Under the pieces are notes generated by a model, which saw only the letters and a list, made by a program, of their open reading frames with translations, ran no database searches and was not told the DNA's origin. Shown here piece after piece: positions 15,939-26,935 of a DNA stretch of 64,000 nt (within the stretch, counting starts at the first letter, position 1; each line of letters begins with the position of its first letter). The stretch lies in the NCBI GenBank assembly GCA_020060215.1, contig JAGVAP010000033.1, forward strand, positions 17,798 to 81,797. The letters are read 5' to 3'. The stretch comes from Deltaproteobacteria bacterium (GTDB taxonomy: Bacteria; Desulfobacterota; DSM-4660; Desulfatiglandales; HGW-15). The translations under genes were made by a program, and so were the position numbers.

Positions 15939-17496
15939 GGTCCCCCTCCGCACCCTGACCGGCCAATGGAAATCGCAGGGAGAAGGTGGTCCCCTCTCCC
16001 TCCGTGCTCTGAACCTCGATCCGGCCGCCGTGATTCTTTACGACCCCATAGACGATGGAGAGCCCCAGGCCGGTGCCTTCTCCTTCTTCTTTGGTCGTGA
16101 AAAAGGGATCGAAGATCTTCTGGCGGTATGCTTCGGGGATCCCGCAGCCCGTATCGGCAACCGTGATCAATGCCTCTTTGCGGGCGGTATCGGCCCTCAG
16201 GACCAGGCTCAAGGTTCCCCCTCTCGGCATGGCATCGACGGCGTTGAAGATCAGGTTCAGAAAACACTGTTGCAGCTGATTGACATCCCCTCTGATCATC
16301 AGGGGTTCTTCCGGGAAGTCGATCACCTGACGGATGTCCTGCAGGTCCAATCGATGGCGCGTCAGGGAGAGGACCGCGACGCACACGTCCTTGAGGCTCA
16401 CATCCTTCTCCTCCAGCGCAGACTCCCTGGCAAAGGAGAGGAGGCCGGAGATGATGGCGCCGCACCGCTCGAGTTCGCCGGACATGAGATCGAGATAATG
16501 CCTGAATGCGCCCAGATCGTCGGTCGAAGGGCTGCCCTGACGCAAGATGGACTGCATGAGACTGCAGAAGGTCAACATTCCATGGATCGGGTTGTTGATC
16601 TCGTGGACGCAGCTGGCGGAGAGCTTGCCGAGGGAGATCAACCGATCCTCCTGAACCACCCTGTTCAAATCGGTCTTCAGCTGCCTGACCCTCAGTTCCC
16701 AGCGGGTCGAGAGTTCATCGGTGATGTCTCTCCAGATCTCGATCACCCGTACGATCTCCCCCTCTGAATTGATCCGTACGGGGAACGTCTCTAGGTCACA
16801 GTAGTTCGTCCTCCCTCCATCCATGATATGTTCATGGATCGCATGGGCCGAGTGCCCGGTCCTCAGGGTCTCGACCATGGGACATCCCATCTCCGGCATC
16901 CATTCCGAGCAGGGTGAGCTAAGGCCATGGGTGATTTCGTAGCAGTGACGGCCGATCACCTGCTCCCTCGGTTTGTTGACCGCCCTCAGGTAACCCTCGT
17001 TGGCCTCCAGGATGCTGAAATCCTGGTTCAGGACGACAATGCGTTCGTTGGACTGCTGGAGGAGAAACTCCCAGACCGCCTTCTCGAGCGTCACCTCCTT
17101 TTCCCTCGAACCCAGTTCCTGTTCGGACATCAAGAAGGCCTGGAACCATGCCAGCAGCAGGTGATCGATCACCCAGATGCCGCCTGGCCTCATCTGGAGC
17201 AGCTGCGAGAGCACATCCCGCCGGCGAGTCAGCTCGAGGACGCCGTCCAGATCGGCGATCTTGAAGATCTCGCTGCAGTCACGCGTGATCGGCAGGCCCA
17301 TCTCCCGGGCGAGCTGCATCCCCTCGGCCTGGGGATCGATGTCGCAGACCGCCACGATATGGATATCCAGGTGGGGCAGCTCCACTTTCCGGAGAAACTC
17401 GAGAAAGGACCTGCAGGTCTCCCCGCCCCCTACGATGGCCAGATTCAGCCTCCGCTTCTGCGGGTCCTGAGACAGTCTTCCAAGGTCTTCTTCCAT
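15931..17496 (-). CDS. Histidine kinase with N-terminal Rossmann-like domain and PAS
   Basis: 521 residues. Residues about 16-140 resemble a nucleotide-binding Rossmann fold ([17 protein letters not shown], then [12 protein letters not shown]), an unusual sensor input. A PAS domain with several cysteines ([17 protein letters not shown]) follows at about 155-285, then the kinase core: phospho-His in [13 protein letters not shown]-box [19 protein letters not shown] and [11 protein letters not shown]. There is no membrane segment, so it should sense a cytoplasmic cue such as a dinucleotide or redox state. It is followed by its regulator and lies 84 bases downstream of the Sec-HdrA gene. Confidence 0.88.
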   Translation of the reverse strand: MEEDLGRLSQDPQKRRLNLAIVGGGETCRSFLEFLRKVELPHLDIHIVAVCDIDPQAEGMQLAREMGLPITRDCSEIFKIADLDGVLELTRRRDVLSQLLQMRPGGIWVIDHLLLAWFQAFLMSEQELGSREKEVTLEKAVWEFLLQQSNERIVVLNQDFSILEANEGYLRAVNKPREQVIGRHCYEITHGLSSPCSEWMPEMGCPMVETLRTGHSAHAIHEHIMDGGRTNYCDLETFPVRINSEGEIVRVIEIWRDITDELSTRWELRVRQLKTDLNRVVQEDRLISLGKLSASCVHEINNPIHGMLTFCSLMQSILRQGSPSTDDLGAFRHYLDLMSGELERCGAIISGLLSFARESALEEKDVSLKDVCVAVLSLTRHRLDLQDIRQVIDFPEEPLMIRGDVNQLQQCFLNLIFNAVDAMPRGGTLSLVLRADTARKEALITVADTGCGIPEAYRQKIFDPFFTTKEEGEGTGLGLSIVYGVVKNHGGRIEVQSTEGEGTTFSLRFPLAGQGAEGDHG

Positions 17497-17580
17497 TAAC
17501 CCCTTTCGAGCAAGACCCGGAGGTCCGTGGGTTCACTGGAGAGGAGAACAGCGTGATCCATGGACATTACGAAAACTCTC

Positions 17581-20500
17581 TCACATCTGATCGATCATGG
17601 CAAGTATCTGGGCATCGTCAAACCCCCTCAGCCGCACGGCACCGCTGCGGCAGGAGGCGGTGCACAGGCCGCATCCCTTGCACAATGCCGGATTGATCTC
17701 CATCGCGCCGCTTTCCTTGTCCATGGCCGCACCGAAGGGGCACACCTCCATGCAGGTAGCGCACCGGCTGCAGAGGGCGGGATCGATCTCGGCGACCATG
17801 CCGCCCGCACGGATAGTGCCCGCGGCCAGGAAGCCCGCCGCGCGCCCTGCCGCGGCCAAAGCCTGCGAGATGCTTTCCTCCAGAGGCTTGGGGTGATGGG
17901 CCAGGCCGCAGAGGAACACCCCTTCGGCTGCGAAATCCACCGGCCGCAGCTTGACATGGGCTTCCGCAAAAAAGCCGTCCTCCTCCAGCGGGATCTTGAA
18001 GAACCCGGCGGTGGCCCGGCCCTCTGCAGGGATGATACCGGTCGCCAGGACGAGCATATCTGCCTGGATGTGGATGGTTCTCTCCAGGACGGGGTCCAGG
18101 ACCCCTATCTCGATCGTGTCTCCCTGCGCCGGTCGGACACGCGGTTTGTGCTGCACATCGTAGCGGATGAACAGGATCCCCTCTTTCCGGGCCCGGGTGT
18201 AGAGGTCCTCTTTCTCTCCATAGGTCCTCATGTCCCTGTACAGGACGGATATCCGCATCCCGGGATTGCGCCGGCGCAGCTCCAGGGCCGATTCCAGCGT
18301 GTGGGAGCAGCAGACCTTGCTGCAATAGGGCCGATCGGGCTCCCGCGAGCCCACGCATTGAATGAAAACCGCGGAGCCTGCCCTTTCGAGCATTTGGTCA
18401 TGATCCAGGAACCTCCGGTCCAGCTCCAGATGGGTCATGACCCGGGAATGGGTCCCATAGAGGTACTCCTTTGGTCTGTGCTCCCCTCCGCCGGTGGCGA
18501 TGACGGCGACCCCGTGCTTGAGGAGGACCTCACCGCGCCTGCCTCTGCGTGTGAGGGTGGAGACGAAGTTTCCCACGAACCCTTCGACCTTCGAGAGCTC
18601 GGTGGAGCGGTAAACGGCGATCAAGGGATCGGAATCCACCTCGCGGATGAGGTCGGACAGGTACTCCTGCACGGACACTCCTCGCCAGGGAGAAAACAGA
18701 TGCCTGGCCGCGCCGCCAAGCTCCTCTTCCCGCTCCACCAGATGGACCCGGTAGCCCTGGTCCGCCAGGTTTTTGGCCGCCACCATGCCCGAGACGCCGC
18801 CGCCCAGGACAAGGGCCTCGGGAAACACCTCCAATGACTGCTCCCGGAGCGGCGACAGGAGAGCGGCCCTCGCAACCGCCATCCTTACCAGGTCCATGGC
18901 CTTTTCGGTGGCCGCGCCCGGGTCCCTGCCGTGGACCCACGAGGCCTGATTGCGGATGTTGGTCATCTCGAAGAGGTACTTGTTCAATCCGGCGTTGAGC
19001 AGGGTCTCCTGGAAGAGGGGCTCGTGGGTCTTCGGCGTGCAGGCGGCCACCACCACGCGGTTGATCCCTTCCTCCCGGATGATCCGCGACATCTTGATCT
19101 GGGTGTCCTGCGAGCAGGTGTAGAGATTGTCCTCTGCGTAGACCACGTGGGGGAGCGTTGTGGCATAGTCCCGAACGGCCGGCACATCAACCACGCCCCC
19201 GATGTTGATCCCGCACCGGCACACAAAGACACCGATGCGGGGAGGTTCCCCCCTCACGTCCACCTCCGGGACCCCTTCAGGGGTCTGGGTTTTCGACCCC
19301 CTGCTCTCTTTCAGGAAACCGCTCGATGCGGCGGCCGCCGCAGAGGCCTCCATCACGGACTGGGGAATGTCCTTGGGGCCCTGGAAGGATCCACACACGT
19401 AGATCCCGGTCCTGGAGGTGGAGACCGGATGGAAACGGCCGGTCCTGGCGAAACCATACCGGTCCAGCTCCACCCCCAGCCTCCGGGCAAGCTCCGCCTG
19501 CTCTTTGCCGGGTTCGAACCCCACGGAGAGGACCACCATGTCAAAGATCTCGTCCACAAAACCGCCCGCCTCGTTCGCATAGCGGATCTTGAGATCCCCC
19601 TCTCCGCACGGCTCCACGGTGTGGATGCGGGAGCGAATGAAACGAATATCGAGCTCCTCTTCCGCACGCCGGGCATACTGCTCGAACCCCTTGCCGCAGG
19701 TGCGCATGTCCGTGTAGAAGATGGCCGCGTCCAGAGTCGAGTGGCTATGGGACTTGGCGACCATGGCCTGCTTGACGGCGTAGGTGCAGCAGACGGTAGA
19801 GCAATAGGGGTGCCCGGCCCCATCGCGGGTCCTCGATCCTACGCACTGCACCCAGGCGATCCGCCGCGGCTCCTCACGGTCATAGGGCCGCATCAGATGG
19901 CCCTTGAACGGGCCGGAACCGCTGAGCACCCTCTCAAACTCCAGGCTGGTGACCACATCGGGAGACTCGCGGTAGCCGTACCGCTCGAGCCCGGATGGGT
20001 CAAATACGTCGCTGCCGGCCGCGACGATGACTGCGCCCACCTCCAGCGAACCCTCCCGGGGCCGGTCGCCGTACCGGACAGCCTCCGCCATGCACACCTT
20101 TTCACAGAGGCCGCACCCGATGCAGGCATCCCGATCGATCACGTACGAGAGAGGCACCGCCTGCGCATACGTGATGTGGGTGGCCGACCTCAGGGCGAGG
20201 CCCCCGTTGAACCGGTCGACGGCGGTGACCGGACAGACGGTGCTGCATTGACCGCAACCGGTGCACTTCAACGGATCGATGTATCTCGGAAGGGTACGCA
20301 GCGCCACACGAAAGCGGCCCGGCTCCCCATCGAGGCCGATCACTTCCGTATCCGTGACCACGACGATATTGCGATGCCGGCCGACCTCGACCAGTTTCGG
20401 CGAGATGATTCACATCGCGCAGTCGTTGGTCGGAAAGGTCTTGTCCAGCCGGGACATGAGCCCGCCGATGGCAGGAGATCGGTCGACCAGGTAGACATAG

Positions 20501-20601
20501 AATCCCAGGCCGGCAAGATCCAGGGCCGCCTGCATCCCGGCGATCCCCGCACCGACCACCATCAGCGCGCCCGTTTTTTCGCCCTTGTTGGACATGTTCA
20601 T
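17581..20601 (-). CDS. hdrA: HdrA-like tandem flavoprotein, selenoprotein (UGA = Sec64)
   Basis: About 1006 residues when TGA 20412-20410 is read as Sec. The start is the ATG at 20601 with GGGGAG upstream. Residues 1-80 are the N-terminal FAD half-domain ending [15 protein letters not shown], where other HdrA proteins have Cys. Two [4Fe-4S] motifs follow (Cys113/116/119/123 and 160/163/166/170), the rest of the first FAD module, an HdrA N-terminal domain ([10 protein letters not shown]), a second FAD module ([18 protein letters not shown]) and a C-terminal 2[4Fe-4S] domain. HdrA is the flavin-bifurcating subunit of heterodisulfide-reductase-like complexes. It follows Sec-MvhD by 41 bases. Confidence 0.92.
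20386..20404 (-). promoter_or_regulatory. Candidate bSECIS hairpin in Sec-HdrA
   Basis: Beginning 6 nt after the UGA, CTCGCC pairs with GG and CGAG (one bulged U) around the loop GAAACT. The second HdrA gene has the same stem at the same distance, but this stretch encodes the conserved SPKLVE, so conservation may be partly coding. Confidence 0.5.
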
Positions 20602-20642
20602 TTTTCTCTCCCCGGACGTTCGCCCGAATGGACCCGCGTGCA

Positions 20643-21401
20643 TCAGCCCTCGCACCGTATAAACCTGGGCGTCGTCCCCTGGTAGGATTGAACCTCCGCC
20701 TCCCGGCGCCTTTCCAGTTCGCCCAAGCGCAGGGAGACGGTATGGACGGGCAGTCCGGTCGAGAAGGCAATCTCTCTGACCGACAAAGGGGCTTCCCGGA
20801 TGGCCTCCGAGATCAGTCCCTCCACATAAGCCTCCTCCGCGGCCCGCTCCAGAAGCTTCCCGTAATCTTCTTCACGGACCCTTTCCCCATACACGTTGCC
20901 GTTGCGGGTCAGCGGAAGCGCTATTCCCATGAGCCAGCGCAGCCGCTGCGAGGTGAGGGCCTTTTCCGCGGCCGCCAGCTCTATCCCGTTCGCGGCGGGG
21001 TCGAAAGGCCCCAATTCCTGGATCCGTTCGCTGAACGCGGTCACATACTCCGCAAAGAGCCGGCCTTCGGCCGCACTCACCCAGCGAAGACAGAGACGGT
21101 CGCGGCCGATGCCGGAGCGTTCCAGCAGGTTTGCAACGACCTCCATCTCCTTCGCCACATGGACATTACCGTACAGGTAATGGCATTCTCCCATGTGTCA
21201 CCCGGAGACGAAGATGCCGTCGAAACCGTTTCGCAAGCCGTTGATCACGAAGGCGGGGTCCACCCGGCCCGAGCACATGGTCCTGATCACCCGGATGGCC
21301 GGTGGGTATTGGATCCTGGAAACACCCGCCAGATCCGCGCCTGCGTACGCGCACCAGTTGCAGAGAAAGGCCAGGATCTTCGGTTCGAATGGCTCATTCA
21401 T
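20643..21401 (-). CDS. mvhD: MvhD/FrhD-like Fe-S subunit, selenoprotein (UGA = Sec68)
   Basis: 252 residues when TGA 21200-21198 is read as Sec. The N-terminal part ([39 protein letters not shown]) is the MvhD [2Fe-2S] domain; the UGA replaces the first Cys of the usual GCH.G.CHY motif. MvhD passes electrons between a hydrogenase or dehydrogenase and HdrA. The C-terminal 110 residues are an extension ending in a helix-turn-helix-like fold ([20 protein letters not shown]), as in other deltaproteobacterial copies. It is flanked by the two Sec-HdrA genes; no hydrogenase large or small subunit is nearby, so the partner dehydrogenase is unknown. Confidence 0.92.
21156..21197 (-). promoter_or_regulatory. 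bSECIS hairpin in Sec-MvhD
   Basis: Directly after the UGA a two-part stem forms: outer CACATGG/CCATGTG and inner CATTACC/GGTAATG around the loop TGTAC. The loop starts 23 nt after the UGA with G second, a near-ideal bacterial SECIS. Confidence 0.82.
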
Positions 21402-21505
21402 GGGATTGTCCTTTGTCTAGTTTGCCCGTGGTGGTGCGCTGTCCGTGGTCCGTTTCGTCTTTGGATTCGGCGTTGGAAGTTCGATGTTCGACGTTCGTCT
21501 CTTGG

Positions 21506-24500
21506 TCAAAGGAAAAACGTCTCCAACAGCCGATCCCACCCGACTTCGGGAAAACTGCCGAAGAGATCGGGGACGGCTTCTCCTCCGGTCGCGGCAAGAC
21601 GTTCGTACTCTTTACCGAGGAGCTGGAGGAGTTTCTGCGTCTCCCCCTCCATCCACCGCAGCCCTTGCTCGCCGGACAGGAGGCGACGGAGATCCCGATC
21701 GAGCAGGAGAGGCTCCAGGATGATGAGCCATCCCCGGCCATAAGGATCCTCGGAAACGATCTCCGGTTGGGCCAGGATGCTCCGGTTCACTTCGAAGACC
21801 CTTCCCGTCACGGGTGCAACGAGATCCGCCTCGTGTCCTCCCCTGGCATAGACCCAGCCCCTTCGGCCTTCATGCAGGAGGGCGCCTGTGGGTGGTACCC
21901 TCAGGGTCTCCGGACGGCCGAGCACCTTGGTGGTGAAATCGTCCACCCCGATCTTCAGCCTCCCTCCCCGCTCGACCGATACCCAGCTGTGACCGGAGTG
22001 GAAATAACAGTCGCCGGCCATGCGATACCCCATGACGGAAGTGACCCTCCCGGCCCCGGAACGGCGGCGTCTCTTGAGATCCATGGCGTCTTCGCCCCCG
22101 GCGTGGATGGCCGCCAGGATCTCCCGGTCGCGGAAGCCCTTCATGTCGATCGCCTTCCGCGGACAAACGGCCGCACAGAGCCCGCAACCCTTGCAGAGTG
22201 CGGGGAGGCTTTCCGCGCTGCACCCCCTGCCGTCCGACTTCACCAGCCTCATGGCGCCGAAGGCACAGGAGGCCTCGCAAAGGCCGCACCCGATGCAGCG
22301 CTTCTCGTCGACGACCGAGATCATGGGTTCGATCTCCACGTGCCGTTGCGTGAGCACCATCGAGGCCCGCATCGCCGCCGCCTGTGCCTGGGCGATCGAT
22401 TCATCGATGGGTTTGGGGTAGTGGGCCAGGCCGCAGACGAAGACCCCCTCTGTCGAGCCATCCACCGGCCGCAGTTTGGCGTGGGCTTCCATGAAAAAGC
22501 CCTCCTGGTTCAACGGCACCTTGAAGAGCCTGGCTACGGGTCCATGATCGGCGGGCACGATGGCCGTGAGGAGGTTCACGTAATCGACATCGACGCTGAC
22601 CTGCATGCCCAGGACCGGGTCCCTGGCCGTGATGCGCACCTTCTCCCTCCCGCCGGAGAGGACCATTTGGAGCGAGGGCTTCTCCCGGGGGGAGTACCGT
22701 ACGAAGGTGATGCCGAGTTCGCGAGCCCGCCGGTAGAGCCGCTCACGCCGGCCGTAGCTTCTCATGTCGCGATAGAATATGAAGACGTCCAGCCCTGGAC
22801 GGCGCTCCTTCAGGGAAACGGCCTTCATGAGGGAGGCGGTGCAGCAGACGCGCGAGCAGTACGATCTCTCCCCTTCGCGCGACCCCACACAGAGAATGAA
22901 GGCCACCGCGTCGGACTGATTGAGCCGTTCCGGTTCCGCTTCGAAGAGTCTTTCCAGTTCGTGCCAGCGCGTTACCCTTTCCGTCTGCCCGTAGAGGTAT
23001 TCCTCCGTCTCGAGGGGGCGCCCCCCTGTGGCGAGGATCGTCACCCCGTGGGAGAGCTCCCGGACTCGTTCATGGCTCTCCACCGTGGTGGTGAAGTTCC
23101 CGACGAAGCCCTTCACGTCCTTGACGCGAGTGGAGAGGAAGAGTTCGATGTTCCGATGTCTCCGGACCTGGTCCGTCAACCGGGCGAGGTAACCCTTCAC
23201 ATCCTCACCGGTCCATGTCCGTGAGAGGTTCACGGCATATCCGCCCAGGCGGGCATCCTGTTCGACGAGGTAGGTCCTGAATCCCTGATCTGCGAGGTTG
23301 AGCGCAACGTTCAATCCGGCGACCCCCCCGCCGATCACCAGGGCCGAGGGGTGGACCTTCAACCGGAGCGGGGAAAGGGGCTCTGAAAGGCAGGCTTTGG
23401 AAACGGCCATCCGCACAAGGTCCTTGGCCTTCTGCGTCGCCTCCCGGGGGGCATCCTTGTGGACCCAGGCGACCTGGTCGCGGATATTCGCGAACTCGAA
23501 GAGATGGCGGTTGAGGCCGGCTTCCTCCAGGGTCTCCTGGAACAAGGACTCATGCGTCCTGGGGGAACAAGCGGCGATCACGATGCGATTAAGCCGCTGC
23601 GCCCTCACGGCATCCCTGATCAGCTGCTGGGTGTCCTCGCTGCAGGTGAACCTGTTGTCGGCTGCATAGACCACTCCCGGGAGCGTCCGGGCATAATCCC
23701 TCACCGCCTTCACATCGACGACGGTTCCGATGTTTACACCGCAGTGGCAGACCAATACTCCGACGCGGGGGTCCTCCCCGTCGACGCATCTCTCCTCCGG
23801 ACAGCGCTTCCGACGAGCTCCCCGGTTTGGGGCATCCCTGAGCAGGGCCGCACACTGGCTTGCCGCCGCGGACGCTTCCGTAATGGACTGGGGGATGTCT
23901 TTCGGTCCCGAAAAGCCCCCGCAGACGAAGATCCCGGGCCTCGAGGTGCGGGTCGGGGCCGTGCAGCCGGTCTGTGCAAAGCGGTCCGGATCGAGGGCGA
24001 GTCCCATCTTCTCCGCAAGCTTGACCGTATCTTCCGACACTTCGAGGCCGAGCGAGAGCACGACCATGTCGAAGAGCTCCCATCGCGGCCGGCCCTCCCC
24101 GTCCACATAGGCGAGTTTGAGCGCATCTTCGTTCGGGCCGGAGGGCTCCACAGTGTGGACGCGCGATCGGATGAGGCGGATCCCGGCATCCTTTTCCCCA
24201 CGTGCGCAGTACGGTTCGAACTCCTTCCCATGGGTGCGGAGGTCCATGAAGAAGATCGCCGCATCCAGATTCGGGGCGTGCTCCTTCGCCACGATCGCCT
24301 CCTTGATCGCGGCCATGCAGCACACGGAAGAACAGTAGGGGTGGTTCCCGTCCCTGGACCCCACGCACTGGAGAAAGGCGATCTTCCGCGGCTCTTGTTG
24401 GTCCGAGGGCCGTCTCAGGTGACCCTGATAGGGTCCCGTCGAGCTGAGGATCCGCTCGAATTCAAGACTCGTCACCACGTTCTGAAGTCTCTTGTATCCG

Positions 24501-25123
24501 TACCCCCCGGCCGCCCGGGCATCCACCGGCCGCAGCCCAGGGGCGAGGAGAATCGCCCCCACGTCGATTTCGTACCGCTTCTCCTGCTGGGAAAAATCGA
24601 TGGCCTGGCTCGGACAGACCTTCTCGCATGCGCGGCACTTTCCCTTCGTCAAGTAGAGGCAGTGATCCGGGTCGATCAGGTACTTGAGGGGCACGGCCTG
24701 CGGATACCGGACATGGGCGGACGTTCTCTTGCCGAGCCCCTGGTTGTAATCATCCTCCACGCGGCTCGGGCATTTCTCTGCGCAGAGGCCGCAGGCGATA
24801 CATCTGCCGGGGTCGACATAGCGCGGCAGCTCCCTGATCTCGACAGTGAAATCTCCTTCAGCACCGCCGACGGACTCCACCTCCGCCAACGTGTGGAGGA
24901 GGATATTGCGGTTCCGGCCGACCTCGACCAGTTTGGGCGAGAGGATTCACATGGCGCAATCATTCGTGGGAAAGGTCTTGTCCAGGCCGCTCATCATGCC
25001 ACCGATGGCGGAATCCTTCTCAACCAGATGCACCTGGAAACCAGAACCGGCCAGATCCAGGGATGCCTGGATACCGGCAATTCCTCCGCCCACCACCATG
25101 ACCGATCCTGCGCTATCCTTCAT
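21506..25123 (-). CDS. hdrA: HdrA-GcvH fusion flavoprotein, selenoprotein (UGA = Sec59)
   Basis: 1205 residues when TGA 24949-24947 is read as Sec. From the ATG at 25123 the first 58 residues form the FAD half-domain ([18 protein letters not shown] ... NDCAM) and the chain continues [15 protein letters not shown]. Ferredoxin-type Cys follow at 108/111/114/118, then the same tandem HdrA layout as the neighbouring copy, a 2[4Fe-4S] domain ([22 protein letters not shown]) and, from about residue 1030, a GcvH-like lipoyl-fold domain. That domain has Gly, not Lys, at the lipoylation position. The start overlaps the preceding GcvH-like gene by 11 bases. Probably the large electron-bifurcating subunit of the same complex as MvhD. 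Confidence 0.92.
24923..24941 (-). promoter_or_regulatory. Candidate bSECIS hairpin in Sec-HdrA-GcvH
   Basis: CTCGCC-CAAACT-GG-T-CGAG begins 6 nt after the UGA, the same stem and bulged U as in the other HdrA gene; the loop lacks an early G. It may be weaker, or a longer fold may be used. Confidence 0.45.
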
Positions 25124-26279
25124 GGTTGTCCCAAGCTCCTCGCTTCACCTTCGTCCGAAGAATCTTCTGCACGAGCCCGTCCCAGTCCGCGCCGGGCAGG
25201 CTGCCGAACAGGTCTTCCGCCGGTTCTCCCCCGGTGGCGGCCAACCGCTCGTACTCGGGGCCGAGGGAGTCGAGCAGAAGGCGATTTTCATTTTCCATCC
25301 ACGCGAGGCTTTCCTCCCCGTAGTAAAGGGGTTTCAGCTCCTGTCTGAGGAAGGACGGCTCGATCAACATCATCCATCCGTGGAAGTAGGGATCCTTGTG
25401 ACAGGCGGAGGGATCTTCCAGGACCTTTGCATTGACCGCCACCACCTTCCCGGTCAGGGGGGACTGCACCGGCGCCCGGTGCCCGTTCCGGGCGATCACA
25501 AACCCCACCTCGGACTGCCTCACGGAGTCTCCCTCCGCCGGCAGCAAGAGCGCCCTCGGTTCCCCGAACACCTTTGCCGCAAAGTCGTCCATCCCGATGC
25601 GGACATGGCCGCCCCGCTCCATGTGAGCCCACGCATGCCCAAGGTGGTAGTAAAAATCCCCCGCTACCTTGAAGCCGGAGGCGAGCGTCACCCGGGGATG
25701 GGTCAAGGGTTCGTACCCCGACCCGGCCGCCTGCTCGCTGTATACGGGACAGCGAAAGCACTCATAGTGCCCCGGACAGTTCAGGGGCCCGCCTCTTTTC
25801 GCCATCGAGGCATAGACGCACGGTCCCGGGACCGTTTCGAACTCACGACTGATCCGGGCCGCCCAGCCGCCCACCGCACCCTTTCTCCCGGGGCGCACCT
25901 CTTCTCCCATGGCCCGGCGCATGTTCATGTCGAACTCGCAGTGATCGCAGTCGCTGTCGTTGTCGCACAACTTGAAATTGATGATGCCGGCCTTCATCCA
26001 GATGCACTCTTCCCTGGCCGAGGGGGGAACGGGCGGATGTTTCTTCAGGACCTCGTACGGTGCGAACACGATCCCGTCATGATGCAAATAATCCACGTAT
26101 TGGGTGCCGGTCGCTCTGACCACCTCTTCGTAATCAAACGGTTGATCGACCGAGATGGTGCTCCTCCCCGACTGCAGGAAGATGTTTTGGGGCCCTTTTG
26201 GAGAGGAATCCCTCGCCCCGTTTTCAGGGGCCGGCCCCTTCCCCCTGTTCCTCAGCCTGACCACGGGTTTTTTCTTCAT
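25113..26279 (-). CDS. GcvH-like protein with Cys-rich N-terminal half
   Basis: 388 residues and first gene of the Hdr operon. The N-terminal half carries two cysteine groups ([29 protein letters not shown]) that could hold a metal or Fe-S cluster. From about residue 205 there is a glycine-cleavage-H fold ([37 protein letters not shown]). In GcvH a lysine 8 residues before the conserved Pro carries lipoate; here it is Gly in ARNGHR, and no Lys is close. The C-terminus ([17 protein letters not shown]) is nearly shared with the HdrA-GcvH fusion downstream, so the two domains are paralogous. It is likely a structural part of the Hdr-like complex rather than a lipoate carrier. Confidence 0.8.
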   Translation of the reverse strand: MKKKPVVRLRNRGKGPAPENGARDSSPKGPQNIFLQSGRSTISVDQPFDYEEVVRATGTQYVDYLHHDGIVFAPYEVLKKHPPVPPSAREECIWMKAGIINFKLCDNDSDCDHCEFDMNMRRAMGEEVRPGRKGAVGGWAARISREFETVPGPCVYASMAKRGGPLNCPGHYECFRCPVYSEQAAGSGYEPLTHPRVTLASGFKVAGDFYYHLGHAWAHMERGGHVRIGMDDFAAKVFGEPRALLLPAEGDSVRQSEVGFVIARNGHRAPVQSPLTGKVVAVNAKVLEDPSACHKDPYFHGWMMLIEPSFLRQELKPLYYGEESLAWMENENRLLLDSLGPEYERLAATGGEPAEDLFGSLPGADWDGLVQKILRTKVKRGAWDNHEG

Positions 26280-26401
26280 GACCGAAACCTCCCTTTCTCC
26301 ATGCGACGTTCACGCTCCCCCCTTTTATCCCGGGGCATCTGATTGCGCTCTTTCAGGATGATTGGGGAAGAGGAGGCAAACAGATTTCATCCTTCCGCCA
26401 G

Positions 26402-26417
26402 TGCAACGAGGATGCCA
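26402..26417 (-). promoter_or_regulatory. Sigma-54 (-24/-12) promoter of the Hdr operon
   Basis: On the minus strand TGGCAT-CCTCG-TTGCA matches the RpoN consensus at all but one position, including GG and GC at the right spacing. Transcription would begin near 26391, about 110 bases before the first gene of the GcvH-like/HdrA/MvhD/HdrA operon. Confidence 0.72.
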
Positions 26418-26877
26418 GGGAAGGGGGAGGATTGAAACAATTCAGTAACCGCTTGGTGCTTCCCGTAATTTCCGGCGGCGGCGAAGATCCGCGTTGTCCC
26501 CGCGGGTGGCACGCCTGAAATCTTTGGCTACATCGCCGATGGGGTCGACCGGGAAAACCGGGCGGATTGCAAAAGAAATGAACCACCTGGCGGCGTGTAG
26601 CCTTGCGCTACGCGGATGTAGCCCGGGTGCATCGCGGGAGGGAAAAGCCGCGCCCCTGTCTGGGCGCGGATGCGTTGCATCACCCGCCGTTCGTCCGGAA
26701 TCACAAAACGGCCACGTCATCGCATGAAGGCCGCGGCCCAGGGGAGCGCCTTTGCACCCATGGGTAGCATCGGCGCTACCAGTGCCGGGCTCTTTGTCCC
26801 GGGCCGGAATTCTTGCCACTTTCCTAAGTTCCGTTGATTTCATCGTTTCCGCCCCTGCCCCGATTGGGACCTGAGCC
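26418..26877. other. Intergenic region with hairpins between divergent sigma-54 promoters
   Basis: No gene is supported in these 460 bases. It holds a hairpin GTAGC/GCTAC at about 26597-26611, a perfect 8-bp stem CCGCGCCC/GGGCGCGG at 26648-26669, and further GTAGC-type repeats near 26763. Activator sites for the two flanking -24/-12 promoters would be expected here, but I cannot pick one out. Confidence 0.5.
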
Positions 26878-26893
26878 CGGCACGGAGATTGCT
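26878..26893 (+). promoter_or_regulatory. Sigma-54 (-24/-12) promoter of the CODH gene
   Basis: CGGCAC-GGAGA-TTGCT matches the RpoN consensus except for the first base; the start site would be near 26905, about 30 bases before the CODH ATG at 26936. Confidence 0.68.
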
Positions 26894-26935
26894 GGTGCCA
26901 GCTTGCAAGGACGGCTCAAGAAGAGGAGGAGCGAG

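Noticed and set aside
18931..20685. Plus-strand frames across the Hdr genes, and the idea that the three UGA-split Hdr/MvhD genes are pseudogenes
   Set aside because: In each case the frame is kept on both sides, the stop is UGA only, it sits at a known redox Cys position and a hairpin follows; four independent cases in one window make random nonsense mutations unlikely.
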